Below the pieces are notes generated by a model, which saw only the letters and a program-made list of their open reading frames with translations, ran no database searches and was not told the DNA's origin. A program made the position numbers and the translations under genes. A DNA stretch of 64,000 nucleotides from Planctomycetaceae bacterium (lineage in GTDB: Bacteria; Planctomycetota; Phycisphaerae; Tepidisphaerales; Tepidisphaeraceae), in contig JAIYCY010000030.1 of NCBI GenBank assembly GCA_027487775.1, forward strand, positions 62,001-126,000. The letters are read 5' to 3'. Below are positions 52,717-61,700 of this stretch, in pieces. How positions within the stretch are numbered: position 1 is the stretch's first letter; each line of letters begins with the position of its first letter.

Positions 52717-52904
52717 GAGGAGCTTTGGATTCATCTCGATCGTCACCGACGCATCGACCAACGGCACCACGTCACCTATTGAGTTTGACAACGGCCAACT
52801 AGCGACGTCCCGGTGTCACTCCCTTAACGAATCCCGCCGAAAAATCCGCCACGCCTAGCGCTGCCGACAAGATCGCCCCCGCAACGCCCCAATCGCAGAT
52901 GTGC
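52717..52904. other. Intergenic region upstream of kdpB
   Basis: Holds the presumed kdpB promoter region and a short Asn/Thr-rich frame remnant; no gene recognised. Confidence 0.4.
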
Positions 52905-53110
52905 CCGCCCATCCGACGAATATGGGTTTCCACTTTCCCAAGATGGAAACCCATTTCCCAAAGATGGGTACCCATTGAGTGAAACTGGAAACCCAGTTTG
53001 CGAAACTGGAAACCCATGTTTGAAAGATGGAAACCCAGATTGCGGAGCTGGAAACCCCTGTTGAAAAACCGGACACCCCGCCCGCCCGAATGGCGACCCA
53101 GCCACCCAAG
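52905..53110. repeat. 21-bp-period array (TGGAAACCCA units)
   Basis: About ten units around GAAACTGGAAACCCAGTTTGC spaced 21 bp; some units are near-palindromic (TGGGTTTCC/GGAAACCCA). Degenerates to GTTGGACACCCCG units at the right end, directly before a palindromic repeat. Confidence 0.8.
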
Positions 53111-53147
53111 TTGGACACCCCGTCTGATGCGACCCGCATCCGCACGC

Positions 53148-53259
53148 GGGTGCCCCGACTTGTAATCAAGTCGGGGAAGGCCATTGCACGATCTGTGGAC
53201 GACTCAAACGATCCGACCGGACACTACCTACCCCAACTTGAGTACAAGTTGGGGCACCC
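53148..53259 (+). repeat. 111-bp palindromic repeat, copy 7
   Basis: Full-length copy. Its right end fuses to the coding sequence of a truncated gene. Confidence 0.9.
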
Positions 53260-53355
53260 GGCGGAGTAGCCGAAATCCGCGGGCGTAGGGCTCGCGACGG
53301 CGTGTAGATTCTGAGCCCAATCCAGGAGCCCGACATCTGTGTTTGGAATCGCCAT
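53257..53355 (-). pseudogene. 5' fragment of a gene truncated by palindromic repeat copy 7
   Basis: An ATG at 53355 with AAAGGA upstream opens MAIPNTDVGLLDWAQNLHAV, followed by ASPTPADFGYSAG and then the repeat sequence. The start resembles a family of planctomycete hypothetical proteins beginning with MxxPxxDxxxLxWxxN, usually much longer. The rest is gone, so the repeat marks the breakpoint. Confidence 0.65.
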
Positions 53356-53605
53356 AGTGGTGATCCTTTCGTAGACAGTGAGGGCTTGCCTTCACGGATG
53401 CCGTCTCCACGACATCGGTTTGTGTCAGCCGAACCAGCGAGTCACAACCCACCACGATTCGTCGACACATTTCCCATCGGCGACTCAGACGACCCGGTTG
53501 AGAAGGCACAAGGATTTTCGCCCCAACAATCCGCCCAATTCGGTGACGCCGATAACACCACCCTCGGCGCAACGGAATCCACGTCACCCACCCCGCCTAA
53601 CGCGT

Positions 53606-53840
53606 GAACGATGTCCGTTCAGACGATAACGACCGCCGTTGACGCGTAAACGCAGACCGTTACGAGGAGAACGGCGACCGTCAAGAAGAGAACGACGAGC
53701 GTTCACGCGTGAACGGCCGCCGTCTAGGCGTGACCGATGATCGATCAGATGATGACGGCCGCCGTCAAGACAAGAACGGTCACCGTTCACGCGATAACCG
53801 TGCCCGTCAAGACAATGACGCTCGAAGTCTCACATCAAAC
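53606..53840. repeat. 21-bp-period array (ACGACCGCCGTTGACG-type units)
   Basis: Eleven imperfect 21-bp units with core AACG(G/A)(C/T)(G/C)(A/G)CCGT(C/T), for example GAGAACGGCGACCGTCAAGA and CAAGAACGGTCACCGTTCAC. Many units are weak palindromes (AACGG..CCGTT). No coding evidence. Confidence 0.8.
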
Positions 53841-53910
53841 GACGCACGCCAACGAGAGCGATGCGCTCACTCACGCGGTTCGGATTCTAGCAGCGCCGCC
53901 ATATCCACCC

Positions 53911-55278
53911 TCAAGTGAGCCGACGAAGGATAACCTGCTTAATGAAGTCTTTTGCCAACGAGATTCCGTTTGCCTCGCGGGAGTACTCCAGATTGTCGAC
54001 GCCGTCGTCAGCTATCCTTGCGGTGACTGCGATCAGCGTCGTGTCAACAGTGAACACCTCTCGCAGGCTCAACGGCGAGTCGTCTTGGTCATAAAGTAGC
54101 TCGGCATCCTGGCCAGGCCGTTGCTCGCTCACGAGCAGCGCAACCCTTGGCTCGCTTCTGTCACTGTCGGTGTCCTGCGGCCTCCAATAGTGCTTGCCGA
54201 AGAAGAAATAGTACTTTAGTTGCTCGCCGTTCATCCTGAAGGTTAGAGAGAAGAACCACGTTCTCTTGACACCGGTGCCATTCCTTATGTTGTCCCAAGC
54301 GCTTTCGTCAATCAGCGGATAGTCACGGAACTGCACCTCGTTCCCGAGTTCGGTCACTTTCGCGGCACATCGTTGGAAGTCATTGCGAAGCGATTCCATC
54401 ATGCGAGACCACCTCAGATACTCGGCCTTCCGCCGCTCGGCCAAGCGTGTGTTAGCCTCACCTGTAATGGTCTTGGCCCAATCTTCTAGTTCGGTCGACT
54501 GTTGCTGGGCAGACACATACTTGTCGAGCGTTGCGGCGGTCCGCTGGGCAACAAGCTGCGTAAGGGGATTTAGATCACCACGATCAGCAGATGCCAGCGC
54601 GTCGTAGTATCCGTTCTGGTCACGGTCTTGAAGGCGAATGATTGCGGGCGCAAGGTCTGCTCGTAACAGAACTAAGTCCTGCCACAGACGCGCGGTTCGA
54701 CCGTTCCCGTCGCTAAATGGGTGGATACGTGCAATTGCCCAGTGTGCCCACGTAGCAGCCTTTACCGCGTCTTCTCGCGGGCACGCTCCAAGTTCGGAAA
54801 GCATCGACTCGACTAGTTGGGGTACCAGCTCATCACGCGGTGGCTGTTGAGCAGCACCGGCTATCATAACCCGCTCTTGGCGGAATTGACCTGCACCGGG
54901 GTCAAGACCAGTCATCAGAATACCATGTAGTGCAAGAAGCTTTTCTCGAGTGTAGGGATCTGGGTCAGGGAGAAGGTGAGACTCTAAATGCCGAACGGCG
55001 TTACCTAGGTTCACTGCCTCGGTTCCTTCCCGTCGGCGTCTATCGCTAACGTAACCGCTCGTAAGTATTTGAATCGTCTCACGCAGAGTAAGCGTGTTGC
55101 CCTCGATCGCGTTGCTGGAGTAAACTCGCTCGGGAAACAGCCTCTCGTGAACCGACTTTACAAGGTCAGGAGTCATGGGGCGAAACTCGTTGACCTTGCT
55201 TGCGAGCGATGAGACTTCAGCGATGAGGGCGAGAGTATCACCAAACAACTGAAAACCATTGAGGGGTGTAAGTTCCAT
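53911..55278 (-). CDS. Fic-domain protein (AMP-transferase type) with intramolecular inhibitory helix
   Basis: 455 residues. The Fic core motif HPFSDGNGRTARLW (HxFxDGNGR) is intact, and the N-terminal helix carries SSNAIEGNTLT, the (S/T)xxxEG inhibitory motif of class II Fic proteins. Such proteins transfer AMP or other phosphate-containing groups to Ser/Thr/Tyr of targets. The C-terminal ~180 residues are a separate domain (DYPLIDESAWDNIRNGTGVK, TRMNGEQLKYYFFFGKHYW-like strands) of unknown role. I chose the ATG at 55278 (MELTPLNGFQL); the upstream extension is a translation of a duplicated kdpA fragment. Composition is lower in GC than kdp, consistent with acquisition. Confidence 0.88.
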   Translation of the reverse strand: MELTPLNGFQLFGDTLALIAEVSSLASKVNEFRPMTPDLVKSVHERLFPERVYSSNAIEGNTLTLRETIQILTSGYVSDRRRREGTEAVNLGNAVRHLESHLLPDPDPYTREKLLALHGILMTGLDPGAGQFRQERVMIAGAAQQPPRDELVPQLVESMLSELGACPREDAVKAATWAHWAIARIHPFSDGNGRTARLWQDLVLLRADLAPAIIRLQDRDQNGYYDALASADRGDLNPLTQLVAQRTAATLDKYVSAQQQSTELEDWAKTITGEANTRLAERRKAEYLRWSRMMESLRNDFQRCAAKVTELGNEVQFRDYPLIDESAWDNIRNGTGVKRTWFFSLTFRMNGEQLKYYFFFGKHYWRPQDTDSDRSEPRVALLVSEQRPGQDAELLYDQDDSPLSLREVFTVDTTLIAVTARIADDGVDNLEYSREANGISLAKDFIKQVILRRLT

Positions 55279-55429
55279 AAGTCTCCAAACATCGCTTGAA
55301 TCACATACCGCATGACTCTCTGCTGCCGCGCAGGGTCGCCCCGGCGATCTGTCGACGGAAATGGTACTACCCCACTCCACCCAACGGAAGAGAAGTGAGC
55401 GTGACAATCGGGTTAGGTCGGCTGCCCTC
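55279..55429. other. Upstream region of the fic gene
   Basis: Includes a degraded piece of the 42105-type repeat (55330-55395, CGCCCCGGCGATCTG and CCCCACTCCACCCAACGGAA) next to the kdpA duplicate. Confidence 0.45.
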
Positions 55430-55642
55430 ACCTCCCCATCATCAACCACTCCGCGATCGGGCCGAGGGCGAGGGCGGGGACGAAAGTTAGGGCACCGACC
55501 AGCAGCACCCACTGAGTCGACGGGGGCCGATGAGGATCGTCACGAAGAGCGGCGTGTGGGTGGGGAGTGTGCCGGGGCACAATCGACGTTCGTTGGCGGG
55601 GACGGTTTTCTTTGATGCCAGCGAGCCGGCGAGGGCGAGGAC
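55430..55642 (-). pseudogene. kdpA: Duplicated 3' end of kdpA
   Basis: Closely matches 56303-56500 of the intact kdpA, including GCGAGGGCGGGGACGAA, CACCGACCAGCAGCACC and GATGAGGATCGTCACGAAGA, with scattered substitutions and a short insertion near 55508-55527 that breaks the frame. It covers the last ~65 codons. The repeat borders the toxin-antitoxin remnant on the side away from intact kdpA. Confidence 0.88.
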
Positions 55643-55652
55643 TTCGCGGGGC

Positions 55653-56005
55653 TCAAGCAGGTTCGCCGCGGATGCGCAGGGCGGCTTCGTCGACGGCCCA
55701 CAGCCTGCCGTTCAGTGGCTCGGTTTCGAGGAGCGGAATCAGTCGGCGGACAAGCGCGAGGATGCTGAGTTTGTCATGCGTGGTGAGTCGAAGCACGATC
55801 AGGCCGGCGTATTGGCCTGGGGGAAACGCGCGGATGTCGGCGAAAGGGTGATGAGGGATCGTTGTTCGTTGCGGACGATGTCGCCGAGGGATCGGTCGGG
55901 GTGGCCGCCGAGGTGTTGGTCGAGAACGGTCAGGGCGTCGTGGCCGGCGGATCGGAGGAGTTCTGCGACTTCGGCCGGCAGGTTCTCGTCGGTCTTGAAA
56001 CGCAT
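55653..56005 (-). pseudogene. DUF5615 (PIN-like toxin) gene with frameshift
   Basis: The N-terminal part MRFKTDENLPAEVAELLRSA, GHDALTVLDQHLGGHPD and NEQRSLITL matches the family. Directly after LITL about ten bases are missing (the usual LDLDFADIR becomes SPTSAR), shifting the frame. The remaining ADIRAFPPGQYAGLIVLRLT and LIPLLETEPLNGRLWAVDEA continue in another frame. The lost segment contains a conserved Asp of the PIN-like active site, so the toxin is probably inactive. Confidence 0.85.
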
Positions 56006-56017
56006 CGCTCGTACCGG

Positions 56018-56263
<246 letters not shown>

Positions 56264-56289
56264 TCAACGCGAATGAGCGATTGCGATTA

Positions 56290-58035
56290 CTACTTTGCGC
56301 TGACCATTAACTGTTCCGCGATCGGGCCGAGGGCGAGGGCGGGGACGAAGGTTAGGGCGCCGACCAGCAGCACCACGCCGATGAGGATCGTCACGAAGAG
56401 CGGCGTGTGGGTGGGGAGTGTGCCAGGGTCCAAACGACGTTCACTTGGGGGGACGGTTTTCTTTGATGCCAGCGAGCCGGCGAGGGCGAGGACGGGGAGG
56501 AGGATCCAGTAGCGGGCGATGAGCATGAGCAGGCCGCCGGTGAGGTTGTAGAAGGGGTTGTTGGCGCTCAGGCCGGCGAAGGCGGAGCCGTTGTTGTTGC
56601 CGGTGGAGCTGGCCCAGTAGAGGATTTGGGAGAAGCCGTGCGGGCCGGGGTTGCTGATGCGGGCGGCGGGGGCGCCATCTACAAATCCAATGGTGTCGAA
56701 CGCGGTTGCGGGGAAGACGCACGCGACGGCGGTGCCGATGAGCACGGCGGCGCAGGGGATGAGGATGACCAGGCTGGCGAGTTTCATCTCGTGGGCTTCG
56801 ATCTTTTTGCCCAGGTATTCGGGCGTGCGGCCGACCATCAGGCCGGCGATGAAGACGGCGAGGATGACGAAGATGAGCATGCCATAGAGGCCCGACCCGA
56901 CACCGCCGAAGACGACCTCGCCGAGCTGCATCAGCCACATGGGGATGAGCCCGCCGAGCGGGGAGAAGGAGTCGTGCATCGAGTTGACGCTGCCGTTGGA
57001 GGCGGCGGTGGTGGCGACGGCCCAGAGGGCGCTGGCGGTGGTGCCGAAGCGGGCTTCTTTGCCTTCCATGTTTCCGCCGGTGATGTTGAGCTCGGCCAGG
57101 TGGGGGTTGGGTTGCGCTTCGAGCATGGCGCAGGCGATCGTCATGGGGATGAAGATCGCGAGCATCGCACACAAGATCGCCCAGCCTTGTCGCGTGTCAT
57201 TCACCAGCCTGCCATACGTGTAGCAGAGCGCGGCGGGGATGAGCAGGATGGCGAGGAGCTGGACGAAGTTGGAGAGCGGCGTGGGGTTTTCGAGCGGGTG
57301 GGCGCTGTTGACGTTGAAGAACCCGCCGCCGTTGGTGCCGAGCTGCTTGATGGCGACTTGGGATGCGGCCGGGCCGATCGCTATATTTTGTGTTGTGTTC
57401 TCTCCACTGGGTTGGATGAGGTCGACGGTGGCGTAGGGTGTGAAGGTTTGCACGACACCCTGGCTGACGAGGAAGATCGCGAGAACTATAGAAAGCGGCA
57501 GGAGGATGTAGAGCGTCGAGCGGACGAGATCGACGTAGAAGTGGCCGATGGTGGCGGAGGATCGGCGGGCGATGCCGCGGGTGAGCGCGACGAGGACGGC
57601 CATGCCGGTGGCGGCGGAGACGAAGTTCTGTACGCCCAGCGCGAGCATCTGCGTGAGGTGGGACATCGTCGACTCGCCGCCGTAGCCTTGCCAGTTGGTG
57701 TTGCTGGCGAAGCTGACGGCGGTGTTGAAGGCCGAGTCGGGCGACACGTTGGCCATCGATTGCGGGTTGAGCGGCAGCCAGGCTTGCGTGCGCTGGATGA
57801 CGTAGACGAACAGCAGGCCGACGAGGTTGAAGAGCAGGCACGCGATGGCGTACTGCTTCCACGATTGCTCGGCCTCGGTGCGTATACCGAGCAAACGATA
57901 GATTGGCCGTTCGATGAAGCCGAGCCATTTCGAGCGGCCTTCATACACGCGGGCCATGTACGCCCCGAGCGGTTTCACCAGCGCGACGAGCACGCCGACG
58001 TAGACCAACAGCAGCAGCCAATCTTGCGTGTCCAT
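56290..58035 (-). CDS. kdpA: KdpA, potassium channel-like subunit
   Basis: 581 residues, about ten membrane helices. The four selectivity-filter-like loops are visible, for example SFASNTNWQGYGGE, LGTNGGGFFNVNSAHPLENP, TTAASNGSVNSMHDSFSPLG and STGNNNGSAFAGLSANNPFY. KdpA selects K+ and feeds it through a tunnel to KdpB (known). It starts one base before the kdpF stop (adjacent codons). Its last ~65 codons are duplicated at 55430-55642. Confidence 0.97.
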   Translation of the reverse strand: MDTQDWLLLLVYVGVLVALVKPLGAYMARVYEGRSKWLGFIERPIYRLLGIRTEAEQSWKQYAIACLLFNLVGLLFVYVIQRTQAWLPLNPQSMANVSPDSAFNTAVSFASNTNWQGYGGESTMSHLTQMLALGVQNFVSAATGMAVLVALTRGIARRSSATIGHFYVDLVRSTLYILLPLSIVLAIFLVSQGVVQTFTPYATVDLIQPSGENTTQNIAIGPAASQVAIKQLGTNGGGFFNVNSAHPLENPTPLSNFVQLLAILLIPAALCYTYGRLVNDTRQGWAILCAMLAIFIPMTIACAMLEAQPNPHLAELNITGGNMEGKEARFGTTASALWAVATTAASNGSVNSMHDSFSPLGGLIPMWLMQLGEVVFGGVGSGLYGMLIFVILAVFIAGLMVGRTPEYLGKKIEAHEMKLASLVILIPCAAVLIGTAVACVFPATAFDTIGFVDGAPAARISNPGPHGFSQILYWASSTGNNNGSAFAGLSANNPFYNLTGGLLMLIARYWILLPVLALAGSLASKKTVPPSERRLDPGTLPTHTPLFVTILIGVVLLVGALTFVPALALGPIAEQLMVSAK

Positions 58036-58125
58036 TTAGAACTTCTCCGGCTTAAAGAGTGCGAGCAGCAGATACGCGAGCAGCCCGATCGCGACGATCA
58101 GGCCGACAAGGTAGATCGCGTTCAC
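58036..58125 (-). CDS. kdpF: KdpF, small stabilising subunit
   Basis: 29 residues: a GTG start, then NAIYLVGLIVAIGLLAYLLL and ALFKPEKF, the standard KdpF membrane peptide. GGAGGG lies five bases upstream of the GTG. Its stop abuts the kdpA ATG. Confidence 0.9.
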   Translation of the reverse strand: MNAIYLVGLIVAIGLLAYLLLALFKPEKF

Positions 58126-58226
58126 GACGCCCTCCGATCGCCGTGAGAAGCTGGCGAGCAGATCCGAAGCAGAGCGACCGTCGCCAGCGCGAACGCGCCG
58201 ACGACGGCCAGGTAGAAAAGATCCAT
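58122..58226 (-). CDS. Small membrane peptide gene upstream of kdpF
   Basis: 34 residues: MDLFYLAVVGAFALATVALL followed by a short polar tail. AAGGAG sits six bases before the ATG, the best ribosome binding site in the kdp locus, and the stop overlaps the kdpF GTG start (GTGA), so kdpF translation is probably coupled to it. Similar unnamed one-helix peptides are, from memory, found before kdpF in other phyla. Confidence 0.7.
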   Translation of the reverse strand: MDLFYLAVVGAFALATVALLRICSPASHGDRRAS

Positions 58227-58299
58227 GTGCGGCTCCTTGATTCACTCAAGGGATCATCGCACGCCAAGAATCAAGGCGAGGTCAAAAGCCGGCGGATCG

Positions 58300-58316
58300 G
58301 TATCAAGATGGTATCA
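58300..58316 (-). promoter_or_regulatory. TGATAC direct repeat upstream of the kdpF/kdpA unit, candidate KdpE site
   Basis: TGATACCATCTTGATAC on the minus strand: two TGATAC half-sites with 11-bp period, 74 bases before the first start codon. Same arrangement as upstream of kdpB. Confidence 0.55.
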
Positions 58317-58707
58317 GGATGGGCGAAGCGGAGCGGAACTCGGCACTCAGTATCGATTGACACAACCGAGTGCGGCCGAAGCCCGGCAGGTGAGGCACCA
58401 CAGAGACAGGTTGAAATCCTGTCAAATGGCATCCATACGTTCTGATGGTTCGAGGGAATCTCGCCCGCCGTGTGAACCTTGCCCACGGCTCTCAAGCGAC
58501 TCTTCCAAGATCACTTACACGAATGCCGTGAGCCACTCTTTCGCGACTGTCTCGTCAGGTCGGGGCGACAGGACACCAGTTGAACTTTTTGTGCGTTCCT
58601 GTGCTGAGAACGCGGATTTAGGGCGAACGGCAAATTTGTTCGATGCCATGCGGGTTTCGGCATGACACTGAACTCACGGAACCGAACGACCACTCGTCCA
58701 CATTCCG
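58317..58707. other. Intergenic region between the kdp locus and the defence module
   Basis: No gene. 58551-58586 has GTCAGGTCGGGGCGACAGGA, then a segment translating as RGDRTPVE, as tRNA-derived sequence often does; it is related to 33901 and 46213. Confidence 0.4.
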
Positions 58708-61700
58708 TTAGATGTACGGCTCGTACTGGACGGTGCTCGAATCGACATCGAGGAAGAAATCGCCATCGTCAACAAAACTCGCCTTCCATTTCGGCGGGAG
58801 CTCTCCAGACGCGAGAAGGTATCCAGCCGGATCGATCCATTGCAATGCATTCTCCTGCTCAATGGGAAGAACGCGCCACCTTCTTGCGGCTTTCTTAGGA
58901 AATGTACGTTCAAGTTTCGCCTTTAACGGGCCTTTTGGCTTCGGTCGCGAAGCAGCCGCGATTCGTGGCAACGTATCCGCCCAGTTCCGAATGGTGCGTG
59001 GATCAAGCTGTTCGTTCGGATCAAGCGTGCCGTAAACCTCGTAGTATTGGGCCGCGAGCACACTGGCTTCCGATCGAGTGCCGGCCCTGCCCCGACCAAG
59101 CAGGTAGGCAGCCACGGGGTCGAGTGTGCCCCAGACCATCAGTTCTTTCAGCCAAAGTGCGATCCACGGCAGTTTCAAATCGCTCCAGCTCTCCAGCGTC
59201 GTCGGTTTCAATTCGCCTTCATGCGCCTCGTTCGTCGCGAGAGCCAGCGTGCATCCGATTCCCCAAGCGAAGCGATATCCGAAATTCGTCGCCACGTAGT
59301 CGTACCAGTCCGAGACCTGCTTGGCGCTTGGCATGGGTACCGGTCCCTTCGGATCAAGCCACCACTTAAGGAGTTCCTCCCACGTCGATTTCGGTGGTGT
59401 CTTCTTGGCCGGTTCAAATTTGGGATGCGTGCCCAAAAGTGCCACGAGTCCCCTTATGAATTCAAACCGACCGTTGGAGTCGCGCGCGATGTAATCTGTA
59501 CCGGCGATCAGATAGTCCCGCACCTGCGGATAAAGCCGAGCGAGCAAATCGCCCAGACGTGGTGGTAACCCGCTGCGATAGAGCCGCCGCCGTTGATCGG
59601 CATCCGGATAGATGCGCTCAACAATTGCCTGACCTCTTAGTTTGAACCATTTTCCCAGCGTTGCTTCGTACTGCGAAGCGTAGTGCGCGTAGCACCTGCG
59701 CCAGATTTCGGCGAGTTTTCCCTCAAGCTCCGTTGCATCGAGCGGGGCACCGGCAATTGACTCGATCTCTACGATGGCAGCAAGCAGTACGCTGTCGAGA
59801 GAATCCAGGGCATCAACGAGTGAGGGAGACGAAACTGCTTTGGCTGATTTCGGCTTCGTGAGGGTCGCGGTGACCTCAAGCCATTTGATAAATGCATCTT
59901 CATCGTCTGACCCCGAAGCCTCGATCCATTTCGTCCAAAGCGCCGTGAGAAGGCTGGCAAGAGCGCTGTTTCCACCTGGCGAGTTGTTGTCAGCGTCCGG
60001 TTTAACTTCAAGCTTTTTGATCAAGTCTTCGTATGCGGTCTTTGCCTGCCGCGAACTCCCGTCGGTCGCCTCTGCCGGAAGCAGCACAAGGCATTTCCCT
60101 TCCGTACCGAAGCCGGGCCGACCGGCACGCCCCGCGAGGTTGGCAAATTCGCGGGGACTGATCATGTCCTTGTTGCGGCGAAGAGTAGGCAGCAGAACGA
60201 CTTCGAATGGAAGATTGACCCCTTCCGAAAGGGTCGAAGTAGCGAGAATCAGATGTACAACACCTTCATCTACCAACTGGATGAGGAGCCTGGCCATCAG
60301 GCCCGGCATCTTTCCGTGGTGGGCTACAATGCCTTTCTCAAGAAGCCGGTACTCACGCGATGTCTTGCCGAAATAATCGTCGCACGCTGCAAGGCACCGC
60401 ATCCATTTGTCGTTTTTGTCCGGGTCGGTTGGCGGCTCGAAGACCTCGGGTACATCTGAATCTGCCCAGTCGTCTTCAATCAGATTCAGCAGGTCCTCGG
60501 CATAGCCACCAATTTTCTGGGGAATCGAGATGAGAACGGCGTGACGGCGTGATGATTTGGGCGGCGCCACTAGGTGCATCGCGGCCCAGAACAGATAGGG
60601 TCGCAGTTTCTTTTCCGGCCCCGCCGCTTCAAAGTCCGGTGCCGCCGGGTGCGGTGGAAACGGCTCAGGAATGAATGGCGTACCGCCTTCACCGGTCTCA
60701 TCGAAGCGCAAACTCGCGCGGTCAAGCAGGTCGTAACGAATATCGAACGCCCGACCCGTCTTGCACTGCAATCGACCAATCAGTTGGCGTGTGCTGCGAT
60801 AGAGCGTTCTGGCGGGTGTCGCCTTGTCATCACCCGTTACCCATTTCGCTAGCGTGGACTCCATTCCGGCAGCAACGGCGGAGAGTGCGATTACCTGACT
60901 CTGATCGCTGGGAATATGAGCGAGAAGGCGCGCGACCAGAGACTCAAGACGTAGTGATCGGCTTTCGGCATTAAGCAACTCTTCCTCTTTGCCGTCAAAT
61001 TGCACCATGTGTGCTTCGTCAAGGACCACAAGGGAAAGCCTTCCCAGGAACAATGGGCCAAGGAACCGGATCAGAGCTTCCGCCTTCTCATAGGTGCAGA
61101 TGAGCACCGTTCTGTCGGTCGCCGTGAGCCATGCATCTGTAGGTCCCCAGTCAATGCCGCCATAGAGCCCTGTGATGACGATCCTATCTCCACTCAAGGG
61201 CGCGATTGTGCGGAGAAGTTTTGCTTCAACTTCGGCAGCCAATGCTCGCTTCGGAACCAGGTACATGACAAGTGGCGCTGTATCTGGCAGAGCGTTCTCA
61301 CCAGGCGGAGAAAAGAGACGCTGCAAGATAGCAATCTCGGCGACTGTAGTTTTCCCTGATCCCGTCGGGGTGCAAAGCACGAACGAGCCGCGCCTTTCTA
61401 AGCGGTCCACACCACGTTGCTGCGATGGCCAGACCTGAGTTTTGCAGGATTGATACGCCTGCCGCAGATAGCGCTCAACGGCAATCTTTCCCGTTGCATC
61501 AAGTTGATCTGGGAGCCACGCCAGTCTTGATCGAAGCGCGGTTGCATGAAACACGCGAGCTGATTCGGCAACGAGCTTTGCGAGCAGCCAAGAGTAATTG
61601 TCACGGCCATTGAGCATAAACTTCGCAACGGCGGACAGTTTGTCCAAAGCCGGATCAATCCTTGCGTCTTCTCCCCATCGAAGTGACGCGCACACGACTC

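Noticed and set aside
55278-55512. Extended N-terminus of the Fic protein
   Set aside because: The extra residues are a translation of the duplicated kdpA fragment and a repeat; the Fic family homology starts at MELTPLNG.
56626-58146. 506-residue plus-strand frame over kdpA
   Set aside because: Gly/Asp/Glu-rich shadow of kdpA codons.
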